Of a stretch of DNA of 64,000 nt, positions 53,523-61,054 are shown in pieces. This stretch comes from Aeromonas eucrenophila (GTDB lineage: Bacteria; Pseudomonadota; Gammaproteobacteria; Enterobacterales; Aeromonadaceae). The notes beneath the pieces were generated by a model. The model was not told where the DNA came from and did not search any database. It was given only the letters and a program-made list of their open reading frames with translations. Position numbers and translations under genes: made by a program. The number at the start of each line of letters is the position of its first letter. Positions within the stretch are counted from its first letter, which is position 1. Where the stretch lies: NCBI RefSeq assembly GCF_000819865.1, contig NZ_CDDF01000011.1, positions 294,084 to 358,083 of the forward strand, given 5' to 3'.

Positions 53523-54013
53523 CACTCCCCCTTGCACTTCGCATTGAGGCGCAACCGGTCTTTCCAGAGCCCGGGGCATACCCGGTTCCCCGGTACAGAG
53601 CAGTCTTGATTGCCAGCACGCTTGAACAACAGGATCGCCTCACAGGCCCCAGGATAGTCACCAACGTTCAGGCGCTTCACTATGGTGGAGCGGCAGAAGG
53701 CACCAGGGCCGATGTTGTGGGAGAGCTCGACATAGGCGTCGAACTCATACTGGTGGAGCGGAGCCTTGATGCAGGCCTTGAGGGAGTCCTCGAATGCCCG
53801 CACCTCTCGCAGGCTTCTGTTCAATGCCCCGACGGGTGTGATGGTGTCACCCATCCTGACCCCCTCGGTGCTTCCAAATCCGATGGTGGGGAGCTTGGTA
53901 CCGTGTACCGGGTCGGGGTAAGCCAACGGCTCATACCCCTCCCGATTTAGGATCCCCACAAAGCCGGCGGCACTCAGCGTGAGGGCCGCGATTGCAATGC
54001 GGACCTTACTCAC
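53522..54013 (-). CDS. SAR endolysin (lysozyme, GH24)
   Basis: A 163-residue lysozyme-type endolysin. The weakly hydrophobic, Gly/Ala-rich N-terminal helix (IAIAALTLSAAGFVGIL) is a signal-arrest-release segment. Next come NREGYEPLAYPD (catalytic Glu then Asp) and PTIGFGST. The C-terminal CSVPGNRVCPGLWKDRL fits GH24. The start is a GTG at 54013 that overlaps the holin stop (GTGA), with GGGAGG upstream. Confidence 0.85.
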   Translation of the reverse strand: MSKVRIAIAALTLSAAGFVGILNREGYEPLAYPDPVHGTKLPTIGFGSTEGVRMGDTITPVGALNRSLREVRAFEDSLKACIKAPLHQYEFDAYVELSHNIGPGAFCRSTIVKRLNVGDYPGACEAILLFKRAGNQDCSVPGNRVCPGLWKDRLRLNAKCKGE

Positions 54014-54222
54014 TCTGTACCTCCCTGCTGGCGGCGTGGCTTGATGATATTCGACCAGATGAACCACCCCATCTGAACCGCTATCCACATCAACGTGGCG
54101 GCCAGCACCCAGTCATTGAGCGAGTACCCGGCCAGCGTCATACCGGATACCACCACCGGCGGTGCGCTCTTTGCCACCCCCGCGGCAGCCGCAGCCGTCG
54201 CAAGTTCTTCTTCTTTCCCCAT
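54010..54222 (-). CDS. holin
   Basis: A 70-residue protein with a hydrophobic stretch NDWVLAATLMWIAVQMGWFI and a weaker N-terminal one (VVVSGMTLAG), a highly charged C-terminus (KPRRQQGG), and a start at 54222 with GGAGG at 8 nt. It precedes and overlaps the endolysin gene, the usual holin place. It is probably class II, or a pinholin serving the SAR endolysin. Confidence 0.75.
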   Translation of the reverse strand: MGKEEELATAAAAAGVAKSAPPVVVSGMTLAGYSLNDWVLAATLMWIAVQMGWFIWSNIIKPRRQQGGTE

Positions 54223-54243
54223 GCATCGCCCCTCCAGAAACGA

Positions 54244-54265
54244 CAAAGCCCGCACGAGGCGGGCC
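54244..54265 (-). terminator. hairpin upstream of the holin gene
   Basis: On the minus strand GGCCCGCCTCGTGCGGGCTTTG, 23 bp before the holin start. Confidence 0.65.
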
Positions 54266-54272
54266 AGAAATG

Positions 54273-54303
54273 AAAAAGGCCAGGGTCGGTGAGACTCTGG
54301 CCA
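54273..54303 (-). terminator. terminator hairpin next to intergenic element copy 1
   Basis: On the minus strand GGCCAGAGTCTCACCGACCCTGGCC followed by TTTTTC. It is a strong stop that shields the lysis genes from cargo transcription unless antitermination occurs. Confidence 0.8.
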
Positions 54304-54324
54304 TGATGGGGCAATCCTAACGTT
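54301..54324 (-). repeat. conserved intergenic element, copy 1
   Basis: CCATGATGGGGCAATCCTAACGTT on the plus strand, at the junction of the cargo block and the lysis cassette. Confidence 0.85.
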
Positions 54325-54346
54325 AAAATTTCACAACTTCAACACG

Positions 54347-54562
54347 CTAGTTATAGGCACGCCATGTATAGGCACTGACACAGTAAGTATCGTAGATATC
54401 CCTCAATTCCTTTAGCGGTTCCTCCGGATATTCTTTTTGATCATTTCCATATTTCGATATGATCTGCTCTATTCGAAAACGGTGGATGCTAGATATCTTA
54501 ACTTTGCTGGATTCAGCTAACATTTCCATTAGCCTTTCCAATAACTTATGAAAACCTATCAT
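54347..54562 (-). CDS. AT-rich cargo gene, 71 residues
   Basis: A small charged helical protein (MIGFHKLLERLMEMLAESSK...). The start at 54562 has GGAGGTAAC directly upstream. It is very AT-rich compared with the phage genes. The family is unknown. It is the cargo gene closest to the holin. Confidence 0.5.
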   Translation of the reverse strand: MIGFHKLLERLMEMLAESSKVKISSIHRFRIEQIISKYGNDQKEYPEEPLKELRDIYDTYCVSAYTWRAYN

Positions 54563-54726
54563 GTTACCTCCGATATGTTGAATACCATTCACATGTGGCT
54601 TTCCTTGCTAAGACATCTTCCTTTAATACTTTCTACCGTACTTTATCGACAAATGTCAAAGCGCTTGTGAGGTGAACATTCTATGCTTGATGACATTCAT
54701 AGAGTTCAAGTTTCAACTCTTTGATA

Positions 54727-55191
54727 TCATCGTATTTTCTGTATTTTCCGCCACTCCCATGGAGGTACTGGCGTTGGTTCTACCCATAGTCCTGAGCGGC
54801 TAGATTTTGCTTTTTCTTCTGCTTTCAATAGCCGCGGGTCATGGCTGTAGTGGCGATAAACCCACGCACCCCCTTGTGAGACCATCTCTAAATTCACCCA
54901 CAAGCCTTGCACATACACATCCCCGATCACCCGGCCATACCTGTCCGTACCAACCTCCACAATTCTGACCTTTTGCCAGGCAATAAGCTTGCTTAGTGAC
55001 TCTTTTGCCCTCTGACCAAATGCCTGTTTCTTTTCGGGTGCATCGATACCAGCTAAGCGAATCTTTAACAGTAGTTGTGGATAGCGTGATACAGAAATCG
55101 TGTCCCCATCACTCACTGATACGACTTTCCCTATATACACTTGCTCTGCACGTACACTTGAAGCCAGGCAGAGAAGAATGTAGATCAACAC
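54727..55191 (-). CDS. secreted thermonuclease (SNase-like)
   Basis: A 154-residue protein with a short signal peptide (LIYILLCLASSVRA) and an SNase domain: VSDGDTI (calcium Asp), LKIRLAGIDAPE (first catalytic Arg), then AFGQRAKESLSK (Glu) and DRYGRVIGDVYV (second Arg). It hydrolyses DNA or RNA outside the cytoplasm. The start is a GTG or TTG near 55191; no good Shine-Dalgarno site decides. It is AT-richer than the host, and is cargo in the Q-holin interval. Confidence 0.85.
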   Translation of the reverse strand: MLIYILLCLASSVRAEQVYIGKVVSVSDGDTISVSRYPQLLLKIRLAGIDAPEKKQAFGQRAKESLSKLIAWQKVRIVEVGTDRYGRVIGDVYVQGLWVNLEMVSQGGAWVYRHYSHDPRLLKAEEKAKSSRSGLWVEPTPVPPWEWRKIQKIR

Positions 55192-55284
55192 CAGTTATGA
55201 CTTGGACATGTGTTTCTCTCAATCTTGACACCAACTGACGATAGTGACTCAATAGAGTCATCTCGCTTACATGGTAGTTTACCT

Positions 55285-56073
55285 ATGATAAAAAACACTC
55301 CAGATATTTTTATTTTGCTCGACGAAATTGCTTCTATTTATACAAAAACCAGTTCAAAAAACTTACTTATGGCTTATGGTAAGAGTTGGTATTTTCATCT
55401 GTCACTTGCTATTTATATCATGATAAGTGCGCCGAACATAATTCTATCACTAATGCAGCTATTTGAATCCGGCGCGTCACCGGCCAACCACAAGTATGTT
55501 TTCTTTATCTCTACAATAGTCACGATGCTAGCAGCCTTAATCATAAGGTGGTTTTTGACACTCGCCATACAAAAAATAATAAAACCAGATTCTTGTCTAC
55601 TTAATAAAAAATGGAATCGGCTGTTCATCAGATACATCCACTTCAAAGAGTATTTTGAGAACAGTCATGTTCTAAACAATATCCCAATAGAGACTTTAAT
55701 TGAGTGGAGAAAAATAAGCTCATCTGGAAAGGATGATAAATCAATTTTAAAAACAGCTTGGTTTATACCATTAATAGGTATAACTTTGGGTCTAGCACCA
55801 ATAGATACAAAAACAAAAATAGACATCACGATCCTCTGTGGGTACATAATCATTACTTTTACCCTCGCGTTTTATATGTTTAGAGGAACAAATGAAGATG
55901 AGAATATTGATAAGTTTCTAGCCTGGATTAAAATGGAGAAAGCATCCGAGTCAATTCTTACTCATGGCACAGAGCATTATTTCATCCCATCAAAAACCAA
56001 CTCGACCGTTCCCCTAAATTTAACTGTCGAGGACCCGACTCAAGTTAGTTCTGCTGCAACAAGCCAAGACTAA
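55285..56073 (+). CDS. AT-rich polytopic membrane protein (cargo)
   Basis: A 262-residue protein with four predicted membrane helices (LAIYIMISAPNIILSLMQLF, FFISTIVTMLAALIIRWFL, TAWFIPLIGITLGLA, ITILCGYIIITFTLAFYMF) and a polar tail. The start at 55285 begins MIKNTPDIF; upstream codons do not look coding. It has its own orientation (plus) in the minus-strand late region and very low GC, so it is horizontally acquired. Possible effector or exclusion protein (inference). Confidence 0.65.
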   Translation: MIKNTPDIFILLDEIASIYTKTSSKNLLMAYGKSWYFHLSLAIYIMISAPNIILSLMQLFESGASPANHKYVFFISTIVTMLAALIIRWFLTLAIQKIIKPDSCLLNKKWNRLFIRYIHFKEYFENSHVLNNIPIETLIEWRKISSSGKDDKSILKTAWFIPLIGITLGLAPIDTKTKIDITILCGYIIITFTLAFYMFRGTNEDENIDKFLAWIKMEKASESILTHGTEHYFIPSKTNSTVPLNLTVEDPTQVSSAATSQD

Positions 56074-56091
56074 AGGCCCATCAGGGCCTTT

Positions 56092-57408
56092 TCATTTAAC
56101 ACTAGCCTTATACTGAACCGGCAATAAGTTGAAGCCCTCCTCTACCGCCCCCTTCAACGAGAAGAACTCCCCATGGTTTTGCTCTCGAGAGTAACTGTGC
56201 ACTCGGTACAACCAGAACCGCTCTTGAAGCTGCCGAGAAACAGCTACCTCATTCTCGCTGATGTAGAAGGGGGTGGAGGCTGGTCCTGTGGTGGTCTTGA
56301 CCTCGATGAATCTCTCACCTCCATCCAGCTCGAACGAGACAATGTCATAACCAGCGGCAGAATCGCTCAGAGCAATATGCTCGACCCTGGAGGCCAGGTC
56401 ATTACGTCCACCATCACACAAGCGCTTTTTCTCATGCTCTATGACAAGGAGCTCCCCGGCATGGCCAAGGTCTCGATTTCTCTGCTCTCTGGCTGCCCAG
56501 TCAACGATGCCACCTTTGACTCCCTTCCCTCCCTTTCCTGATTTCGACGTTGCTTTCGGAGGTGATCCCTCCGCCAAGGTCCCAGGTTGGGTTTGCTTTG
56601 GTTCGGGGTGATACAAGGGGGATAAGGCTGGCCTAACGTGCTCTGAGAAGCGCGTTTGGATATTTGATGGCAGAGGCCAGTTCAAGAGTTTCCAGGTGAA
56701 ATGGACAGGGTTCTTTGACAGAGGATCCCAATCATTGAAGGCCAGCGGCCCCATGTAGGTGTAGTCCTCTTTCTTGGACGTTCGGAGGAACAGCCGCACG
56801 TTATGGCGGCTCTCGTCATGCTCAACTAACCGTTGGATTTGAGGCGTTTCAGGCGTTTGCTGGTTCTGTGACTTCCAGATAAGGAAGCCGTCAGCCGTCA
56901 AGGCATCATCATAGTCATTGCTCTCATGCATGCCGAGAGTAACGAAGAAGACAAAGTCTCTTTCGCCCGGCGCCTTGCTGATGATCCCAGATAGTCCCCA
57001 TGACCCGGCCCCCGGGGTGAACGATGTCCCTGGAGCGAGGATCGCAGCCACCTCTTCACGGGAATACAAATGGTGCGGTAGCAGACGAAGAGGAACATCT
57101 TTAGTAACGATGGTGAACCCCAGCGTCTCCAGGATATTGAAGCATGGGCTCTTCAACCCTCCGGAGAATTTTGATGAAGGGAATTCATAGCCAAGAAGCT
57201 CTTGAGCAGCCAAGCCAAGGATGGCTTTTGGCGGATAGCGTCGTTCACCAACGAGCAGATCATAGACTGTGGAGTTCTGGTAGGTTGGAACTTCCCCACC
57301 AAGACGCTGATAAGTTTCTGCTGCGCGCAGTATGTGGTCCCTAGTCAGCCCACTCAACGTTCCAATGAGATCCTTGTGCTTCACTTTTTGTCTCTTCGCC
57401 ACAGCCAC
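56092..57408 (-). CDS. putative modification-dependent nuclease (SRA-like + DUF3883)
   Basis: A 438-residue three-part protein. Residues 15-100 resemble the N-terminal domain of ScoMcrA-type enzymes (LRAAETYQRLGGEVPTYQNS, RRYPPKAILGLAAQELLG). Residues 105-265 resemble the SRA-like/DUF3427 module that reads modified bases (HLYSREEVAAIL, HNVRLFLRTSKKEDYTYMGP, PVHFTWKLLNW). Residues 320-438 are a DUF3883 PD-(D/E)xK nuclease (GHAGELLVIEHEKKR, AGYDIVSFE, RFIEVKTTTG: E, D, ExK). It would cut modified DNA, such as that of an incoming phage. The stop codon lies 19 bp from the convergent membrane gene. The function is inferred from domains. Confidence 0.7.
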   Translation of the reverse strand: MAVAKRQKVKHKDLIGTLSGLTRDHILRAAETYQRLGGEVPTYQNSTVYDLLVGERRYPPKAILGLAAQELLGYEFPSSKFSGGLKSPCFNILETLGFTIVTKDVPLRLLPHHLYSREEVAAILAPGTSFTPGAGSWGLSGIISKAPGERDFVFFVTLGMHESNDYDDALTADGFLIWKSQNQQTPETPQIQRLVEHDESRHNVRLFLRTSKKEDYTYMGPLAFNDWDPLSKNPVHFTWKLLNWPLPSNIQTRFSEHVRPALSPLYHPEPKQTQPGTLAEGSPPKATSKSGKGGKGVKGGIVDWAAREQRNRDLGHAGELLVIEHEKKRLCDGGRNDLASRVEHIALSDSAAGYDIVSFELDGGERFIEVKTTTGPASTPFYISENEVAVSRQLQERFWLYRVHSYSREQNHGEFFSLKGAVEEGFNLLPVQYKASVK

Positions 57409-57581
57409 GTCGCCATCCCAAAATCAATGATGTACCAATATACCACTAGGTCAGCCTCAAACGCTGCACACGCCTAGCAACTAACTTCTAGGTAAAAACT
57501 CAGCCGATATGGGGGGGTAACTTGGCAAATCTATCTGTGAGCACTAACGTTCTAGTTTAATTATTGAACAAGGAGGTTCAT

Positions 57582-58238
57582 ATGAAGATCCCTGCAGTTC
57601 TACTAACAGGGCTACTCTGCGGCTGTTCAACAACAACGCTCATGACAACGCCGATGACTGCGACATTAACTGGTGATGGGAAATATTGGGTACTTCATCA
57701 ACCCTTGGAATATAGGGACCCGGCTACAGGTATGGTTGTCATCGCTCCCCGCGGATTCGCCACAGACTTAGCAAGTGTGCCGAGGATGTTTTGGGCAGTG
57801 TTCCCACCTTGTGGTCAGTACACTCCAGCAGCAGTAATTCATGATTACCTTTACTGGACTCAGCCAGAAAATTGCAATAAAGAATGTGCAGACCACATTC
57901 TCTTGAACGCAATGTCTGATGCTAACGTTTCGGAAAAGACACGGAAAAGTATCTATTATGCGGTGAAGTACGCAGGCCAGAAGTCATGGGATGATAATGG
58001 GAAAGCAAAGAGAAACCATGCAATCAGGTTTGTGCCAGAAAAGTATATGAACTTTGGCTCGTATGACACTTGGCAGCAGATTGAAGAACGCATACGCACA
58101 GGTACAGCAGTAGAAGCTGCTCAACCTTCCATATCGGAAAAGTCATCTGATTACACGATAAGCGCCAGTGTTATCCAGCCCGCAGCAGGACCTGTATATA
58201 GGCAATGCACGCGAGCCGGCTCATCAACACTTGGTTAA
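57582..58238 (+). CDS. DUF1353-family lipoprotein (cargo)
   Basis: A 218-residue protein with a lipobox (LLCGC) and a DUF1353-like core: LHQPLEYRDPATGMVVIAPR, GFATDLASVPRMFWAVFPPC, AAVIHDYLYW. The open frame begins at 57564, but GGAGG 5 nt before the ATG at 57582 sets the start. DUF1353 proteins are common in phages and of unknown function; a lipoprotein form could act at the cell surface. The stop overlaps that of the convergent gene by 4 bases. Confidence 0.7.
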   Translation: MKIPAVLLTGLLCGCSTTTLMTTPMTATLTGDGKYWVLHQPLEYRDPATGMVVIAPRGFATDLASVPRMFWAVFPPCGQYTPAAVIHDYLYWTQPENCNKECADHILLNAMSDANVSEKTRKSIYYAVKYAGQKSWDDNGKAKRNHAIRFVPEKYMNFGSYDTWQQIEERIRTGTAVEAAQPSISEKSSDYTISASVIQPAAGPVYRQCTRAGSSTLG

Positions 58239-58636
58239 AGGGAGGCCTGTAGATTATCAAGACAGCCTTTGAAGACCGCGTTCCAGTCGGCCTCTTGTGT
58301 GACTCCTTGCATAGAGATCCCGACATCCAACAGCGCCCCTTCCCATGCCTGAGCATCATGAAACGCCTTGGCCTTGGCTTGCTCCAGGGTCAACCCATCT
58401 TCTTGAGCATATGCAGCAAGCAGCTTATCGGAGGAGGTTGAATAAAGCCTCTCGAAGTAGGCTAGATCTGTTGCATCACGCACCTCAGCGCGCAACGCAA
58501 TCAACTCATCTTTATCCCGCACCGAATACGCTTTCGCATCTTCGACAAAGGAGTCACAGATCGGGTATGCACTATCGTTATGGCCTTGGGACCCCAGGGC
58601 CGCAAGTAGTGGGATAAGAGCTAGCACGGTATTCAT
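58235..58636 (-). CDS. exported protein of unknown function
   Basis: A 133-residue protein with a signal peptide (MNTVLALIPLLAALGSQG) and a helical mature domain (DLAYFERLYSTSSDKLLAAY). No lipobox. It lies between Q and the convergent DUF1353 gene. The start at 58636 has AGGTGG upstream. Unknown family. Confidence 0.55.
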   Translation of the reverse strand: MNTVLALIPLLAALGSQGHNDSAYPICDSFVEDAKAYSVRDKDELIALRAEVRDATDLAYFERLYSTSSDKLLAAYAQEDGLTLEQAKAKAFHDAQAWEGALLDVGISMQGVTQEADWNAVFKGCLDNLQASL

Positions 58637-58709
58637 CCTGTCCACCTATGAAAGCGCTGTAGCCTCAAACTCTAGTATCCTCTATTGAATCCAGCAATGG
58701 AGCATGTTT

Positions 58710-59408
58710 CTAAGAGATCGACATCTCCCTCATCTGCCGGTCCATGAGCTTTGACAGGTCTGACGCTTGGTGGAACACCTCATCAACAGCATGTTCTAAC
58801 GCCTGCTGCATCTGTACGCTAAACCGTCGAGATACCAACTCAGCATCCGGTACCACTCGCCCGGTACCATGGCACTTCGGACACTCATCACCAAGCCGGG
58901 GGCGCTTGCCAGTTCCCTGGCAGTGGGGGCAACGGCCAGTCTGCAGCAGTTCATCCACACAACGGTTATGTGCCGCGGCCAGGATCCCATTTCGCTCCGC
59001 CAACAGGCGCCGGTACTCGTGGCCATTGCCAGCACGGTGCGCCCGTTTGGCCTTCTCCATCACCACGGCTGCACGGCGGCGCTCTTTGTCATAGTGAGGG
59101 TGGGAAGGCACCAGCCGCTCAAGCTGTTCGGGAAGCGGGCGGCGCAGCAGAATGGCCACCGCCATACCGCCGGCCTCGTCATCACCCAGAGTCCTGCAGA
59201 AGTATGCCTGCAACCCCTGGATGGCTTGCTCATCCATCAGGTGATCAGCCATCAGATACTGGTACCCCTGAGGGTTATCCTTGGCGGCCATCTGCAGGGC
59301 CCCCAAGATGTCCTCGCGATTCAGTGGGCCGGCAGTCCCCCGGGCGACCTCGGTCAGAGCGCCGCGGGGAGAGAACAGGCGTAGGGCCATTTCAACGGAT
59401 CGGTTCAT
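58710..59408 (-). CDS. Q-like antitermination protein
   Basis: A 232-residue protein opening MNRSVEMALRLFSPRGALTE. The C-terminal zinc-binding segment CPHCQGTGKRPRLGDECPKC, followed by HGTGRV, and an LERLVP/HPHYDKERR helical part are typical of the lambdoid antitermination family. It lets RNA polymerase run through the terminators of the late region. The start at 59408 overlaps the end of the preceding gene by 17 nt. Confidence 0.72.
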   Translation of the reverse strand: MNRSVEMALRLFSPRGALTEVARGTAGPLNREDILGALQMAAKDNPQGYQYLMADHLMDEQAIQGLQAYFCRTLGDDEAGGMAVAILLRRPLPEQLERLVPSHPHYDKERRRAAVVMEKAKRAHRAGNGHEYRRLLAERNGILAAAHNRCVDELLQTGRCPHCQGTGKRPRLGDECPKCHGTGRVVPDAELVSRRFSVQMQQALEHAVDEVFHQASDLSKLMDRQMREMSIS

Positions 59409-59823
59409 GAGTAGGTTCTCCTGTGGTGCTCTGAAATGCTCGATGAAGCCAGGCGCGCAGCTGGCTAGTCTTGATGTGTTCGGGGGTAACTTCCAGCACG
59501 GTCCACCCAAGCAGGGCGGCCTCGTTCATCTTGGTGCGGTCTTCTACAAACCCCCTCCCCCTGGTATGCCGGCCCCCGGAGTGGATCCCGCCATGGATCT
59601 CGAGTGCGATCATGCTGGCCGGCCAGGCGTAGTCGAAGCGCCATTTGCGCTTGGGGTGGAACAGCAGCTCGGTGACCGGGTCAGGGAAGCCAATAATCTG
59701 GGCCAGCACCTTGTCGTGCAGGCTGGTGACCTGCTGGGCTTTGCGCACCTGGTTGGCTGCGTTCCTGGCCTTGGGACTGTTACCCAGTAGTCGGGCCGCA
59801 TCGAGGACGGAAAGGTGGATCAT
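59392..59823 (-). CDS. DUF559/PD-(D/E)xK-like phage nuclease
   Basis: A 143-residue protein with a Vsr/DUF559-like core: KWRFDYAWP (Asp), IALEIHGG (ExxH/G in place of ExK), GRHTRGRGFVEDRTKMNEA and GWTVLEVTPEHI. Such small nucleases sit in the ninB-Q region of lambdoid phages and may act in recombination. The C-terminus is helical. The enzyme activity is inferred. Confidence 0.6.
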   Translation of the reverse strand: MIHLSVLDAARLLGNSPKARNAANQVRKAQQVTSLHDKVLAQIIGFPDPVTELLFHPKRKWRFDYAWPASMIALEIHGGIHSGGRHTRGRGFVEDRTKMNEAALLGWTVLEVTPEHIKTSQLRAWLHRAFQSTTGEPTHEPIR

Positions 59824-60137
59824 GCCGCCCTCCCGATGGTGTTCTTGCGCAGTGCGGCAACCTCTCTGGCCACCTGGGTGAGCAGAGTCTCCTCACTACC
59901 GTGCTCGGCTTGCCAGCTCTTGGGGGCGGCGTGGAAGCCGGTGGGGTAGCAGGCTCTATGATGGCGTGGGCAAAGGGGTAGCACCTGAGTGTGGGCAGCG
60001 CGCTGCGCCATCCCGACGCCAAAGCGCACATGGTGAATTTCCGCGAGGCTCGGCCCCAAGCCTGCATTCCGGCAGGCAATGCAGCACAGAGAGCTGACAT
60101 CGTCCAGCCACTGCTTATCAGCCTTGGTCTTGCTCAT
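59820..60137 (-). CDS. Ref-family recombination-enhancing nuclease
   Basis: A 105-residue HNH-like protein: LCCIACRNAG (zinc Cys pair), EIHHVRFG (HH), LPLCPRHHRACYPTGFH (CxxH), the Ref/DUF968 pattern. P1 Ref is a RecA-dependent nuclease that boosts recombination. It overlaps the neighbouring genes at both ends by 4 nt, an operon layout. Confidence 0.75.
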   Translation of the reverse strand: MSKTKADKQWLDDVSSLCCIACRNAGLGPSLAEIHHVRFGVGMAQRAAHTQVLPLCPRHHRACYPTGFHAAPKSWQAEHGSEETLLTQVAREVAALRKNTIGRAA

Positions 60138-60577
60138 GCCGCGGCCCTACCGTATGCGGCCACCCAGTCGAAGCCGCGGCGGGATTCATCCCCGAACTGC
60201 ACGCCCTGTTGGGCGCCGAAGGCCTGGGCCAGTTCAATGAGGTCGCGCATCTCCCGCACAGTCATCTTGGAGGTGGACTTGCCCAACACTACAAAACCGG
60301 AACCGTCGATATTCGGTACCACGTCCTGCTGGTACAGGGCGGCGCTGAGGACATGCTTCCACTCCTCCTTGGCGAGTTTGCGGCCGTGCCAGTTCACCTG
60401 CTCGGCGATATCGGTGAGGCATGCCCACAACATGGAGTTTTGAGCCAGGCTCCGGGTCATCTCCTTAATTTCGATGACCAGCGGCTTGTCCTGGTCAACC
60501 GGTAGGCCAGCAACCAACTGGCAAGCACGGGACCGGATTTCAGGGCTGCGGAGGAAATACTTGGGGTAGGTGTTCAA
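60134..60577 (-). CDS. ninB: NinB-like recombination protein
   Basis: A 147-residue protein with the NinB/Orf family pattern: LVIEIKEMTRSLAQNSMLWAC, DIAEQVNWHGRKLAKEEWKH and STSKMTVREMRDLIELAQAF. In lambda it is a mediator that loads or helps recombinases on ssDNA. It is the first recognisable gene of the ninB-Ref-nuclease-Q operon. Confidence 0.82.
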   Translation of the reverse strand: MNTYPKYFLRSPEIRSRACQLVAGLPVDQDKPLVIEIKEMTRSLAQNSMLWACLTDIAEQVNWHGRKLAKEEWKHVLSAALYQQDVVPNIDGSGFVVLGKSTSKMTVREMRDLIELAQAFGAQQGVQFGDESRRGFDWVAAYGRAAA

Positions 60578-60762
60578 GCTACGCCCTCCCCGACCAGCAT
60601 CTGGAACAGATCAACCTGCTCAGGGTTGAAAGGAAACTCTTCTATAGAATTAGCCAACTCATAATTGAGCTGGTGACTGAGTATACCAACGCCGTCCAAC
60701 GGAAACGTAATAGATAGATTTTGAATATATTGTTTGGTCATGGTCTGGGCCCTTTTGGTCAT
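60574..60762 (-). CDS. small phage protein upstream of ninB
   Basis: Up to 62 residues, with alternative starts at 60762 or 60741 (MTKQYIQNLSITFPL...). Its stop overlaps the ninB start, so they are probably co-translated. It is an acidic small protein of unknown function. Confidence 0.45.
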   Translation of the reverse strand: MTKRAQTMTKQYIQNLSITFPLDGVGILSHQLNYELANSIEEFPFNPEQVDLFQMLVGEGVA

Positions 60763-61054
60763 ACACAGCCGGGTGGTCTAGGTCCGGCGCTGACTATGGT
60801 ACCCACTACTATTAATTTCTGTCACGCAGCAGTAACTATCGGCGCTTCTGATTATGCTAAGACTCATAACGCACGCTCCCTAAAAAGGGCCTAGACAGCG
60901 CAGATCAGTTGATATTTCTTGCATTGATGTTCAGTAGACTGAAACACTTAGCTTTCTGGTGGCTTCAATCGTAAACGAACCCTCAGGGGCTGGTTAGAAA
61001 GGGCATGCCGGCACAAGAAAATAAATCATTACGGTTATAAATGGGTAGGTTAAC
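60763..61054. other. intergenic region, no gene supported
   Basis: A 292-bp divergent gap between the ninB operon (minus) and the membrane protein gene (plus), increasingly AT-rich toward 61054. It must contain promoters for both sides, but I see no convincing -35/-10 pair or operator palindrome. Confidence 0.5.

Noticed and set aside
54113..54304. 63-codon minus-strand frame over the holin start
   Set aside because: Out of frame with the holin, crosses two terminator hairpins and has no hydrophobic pattern.
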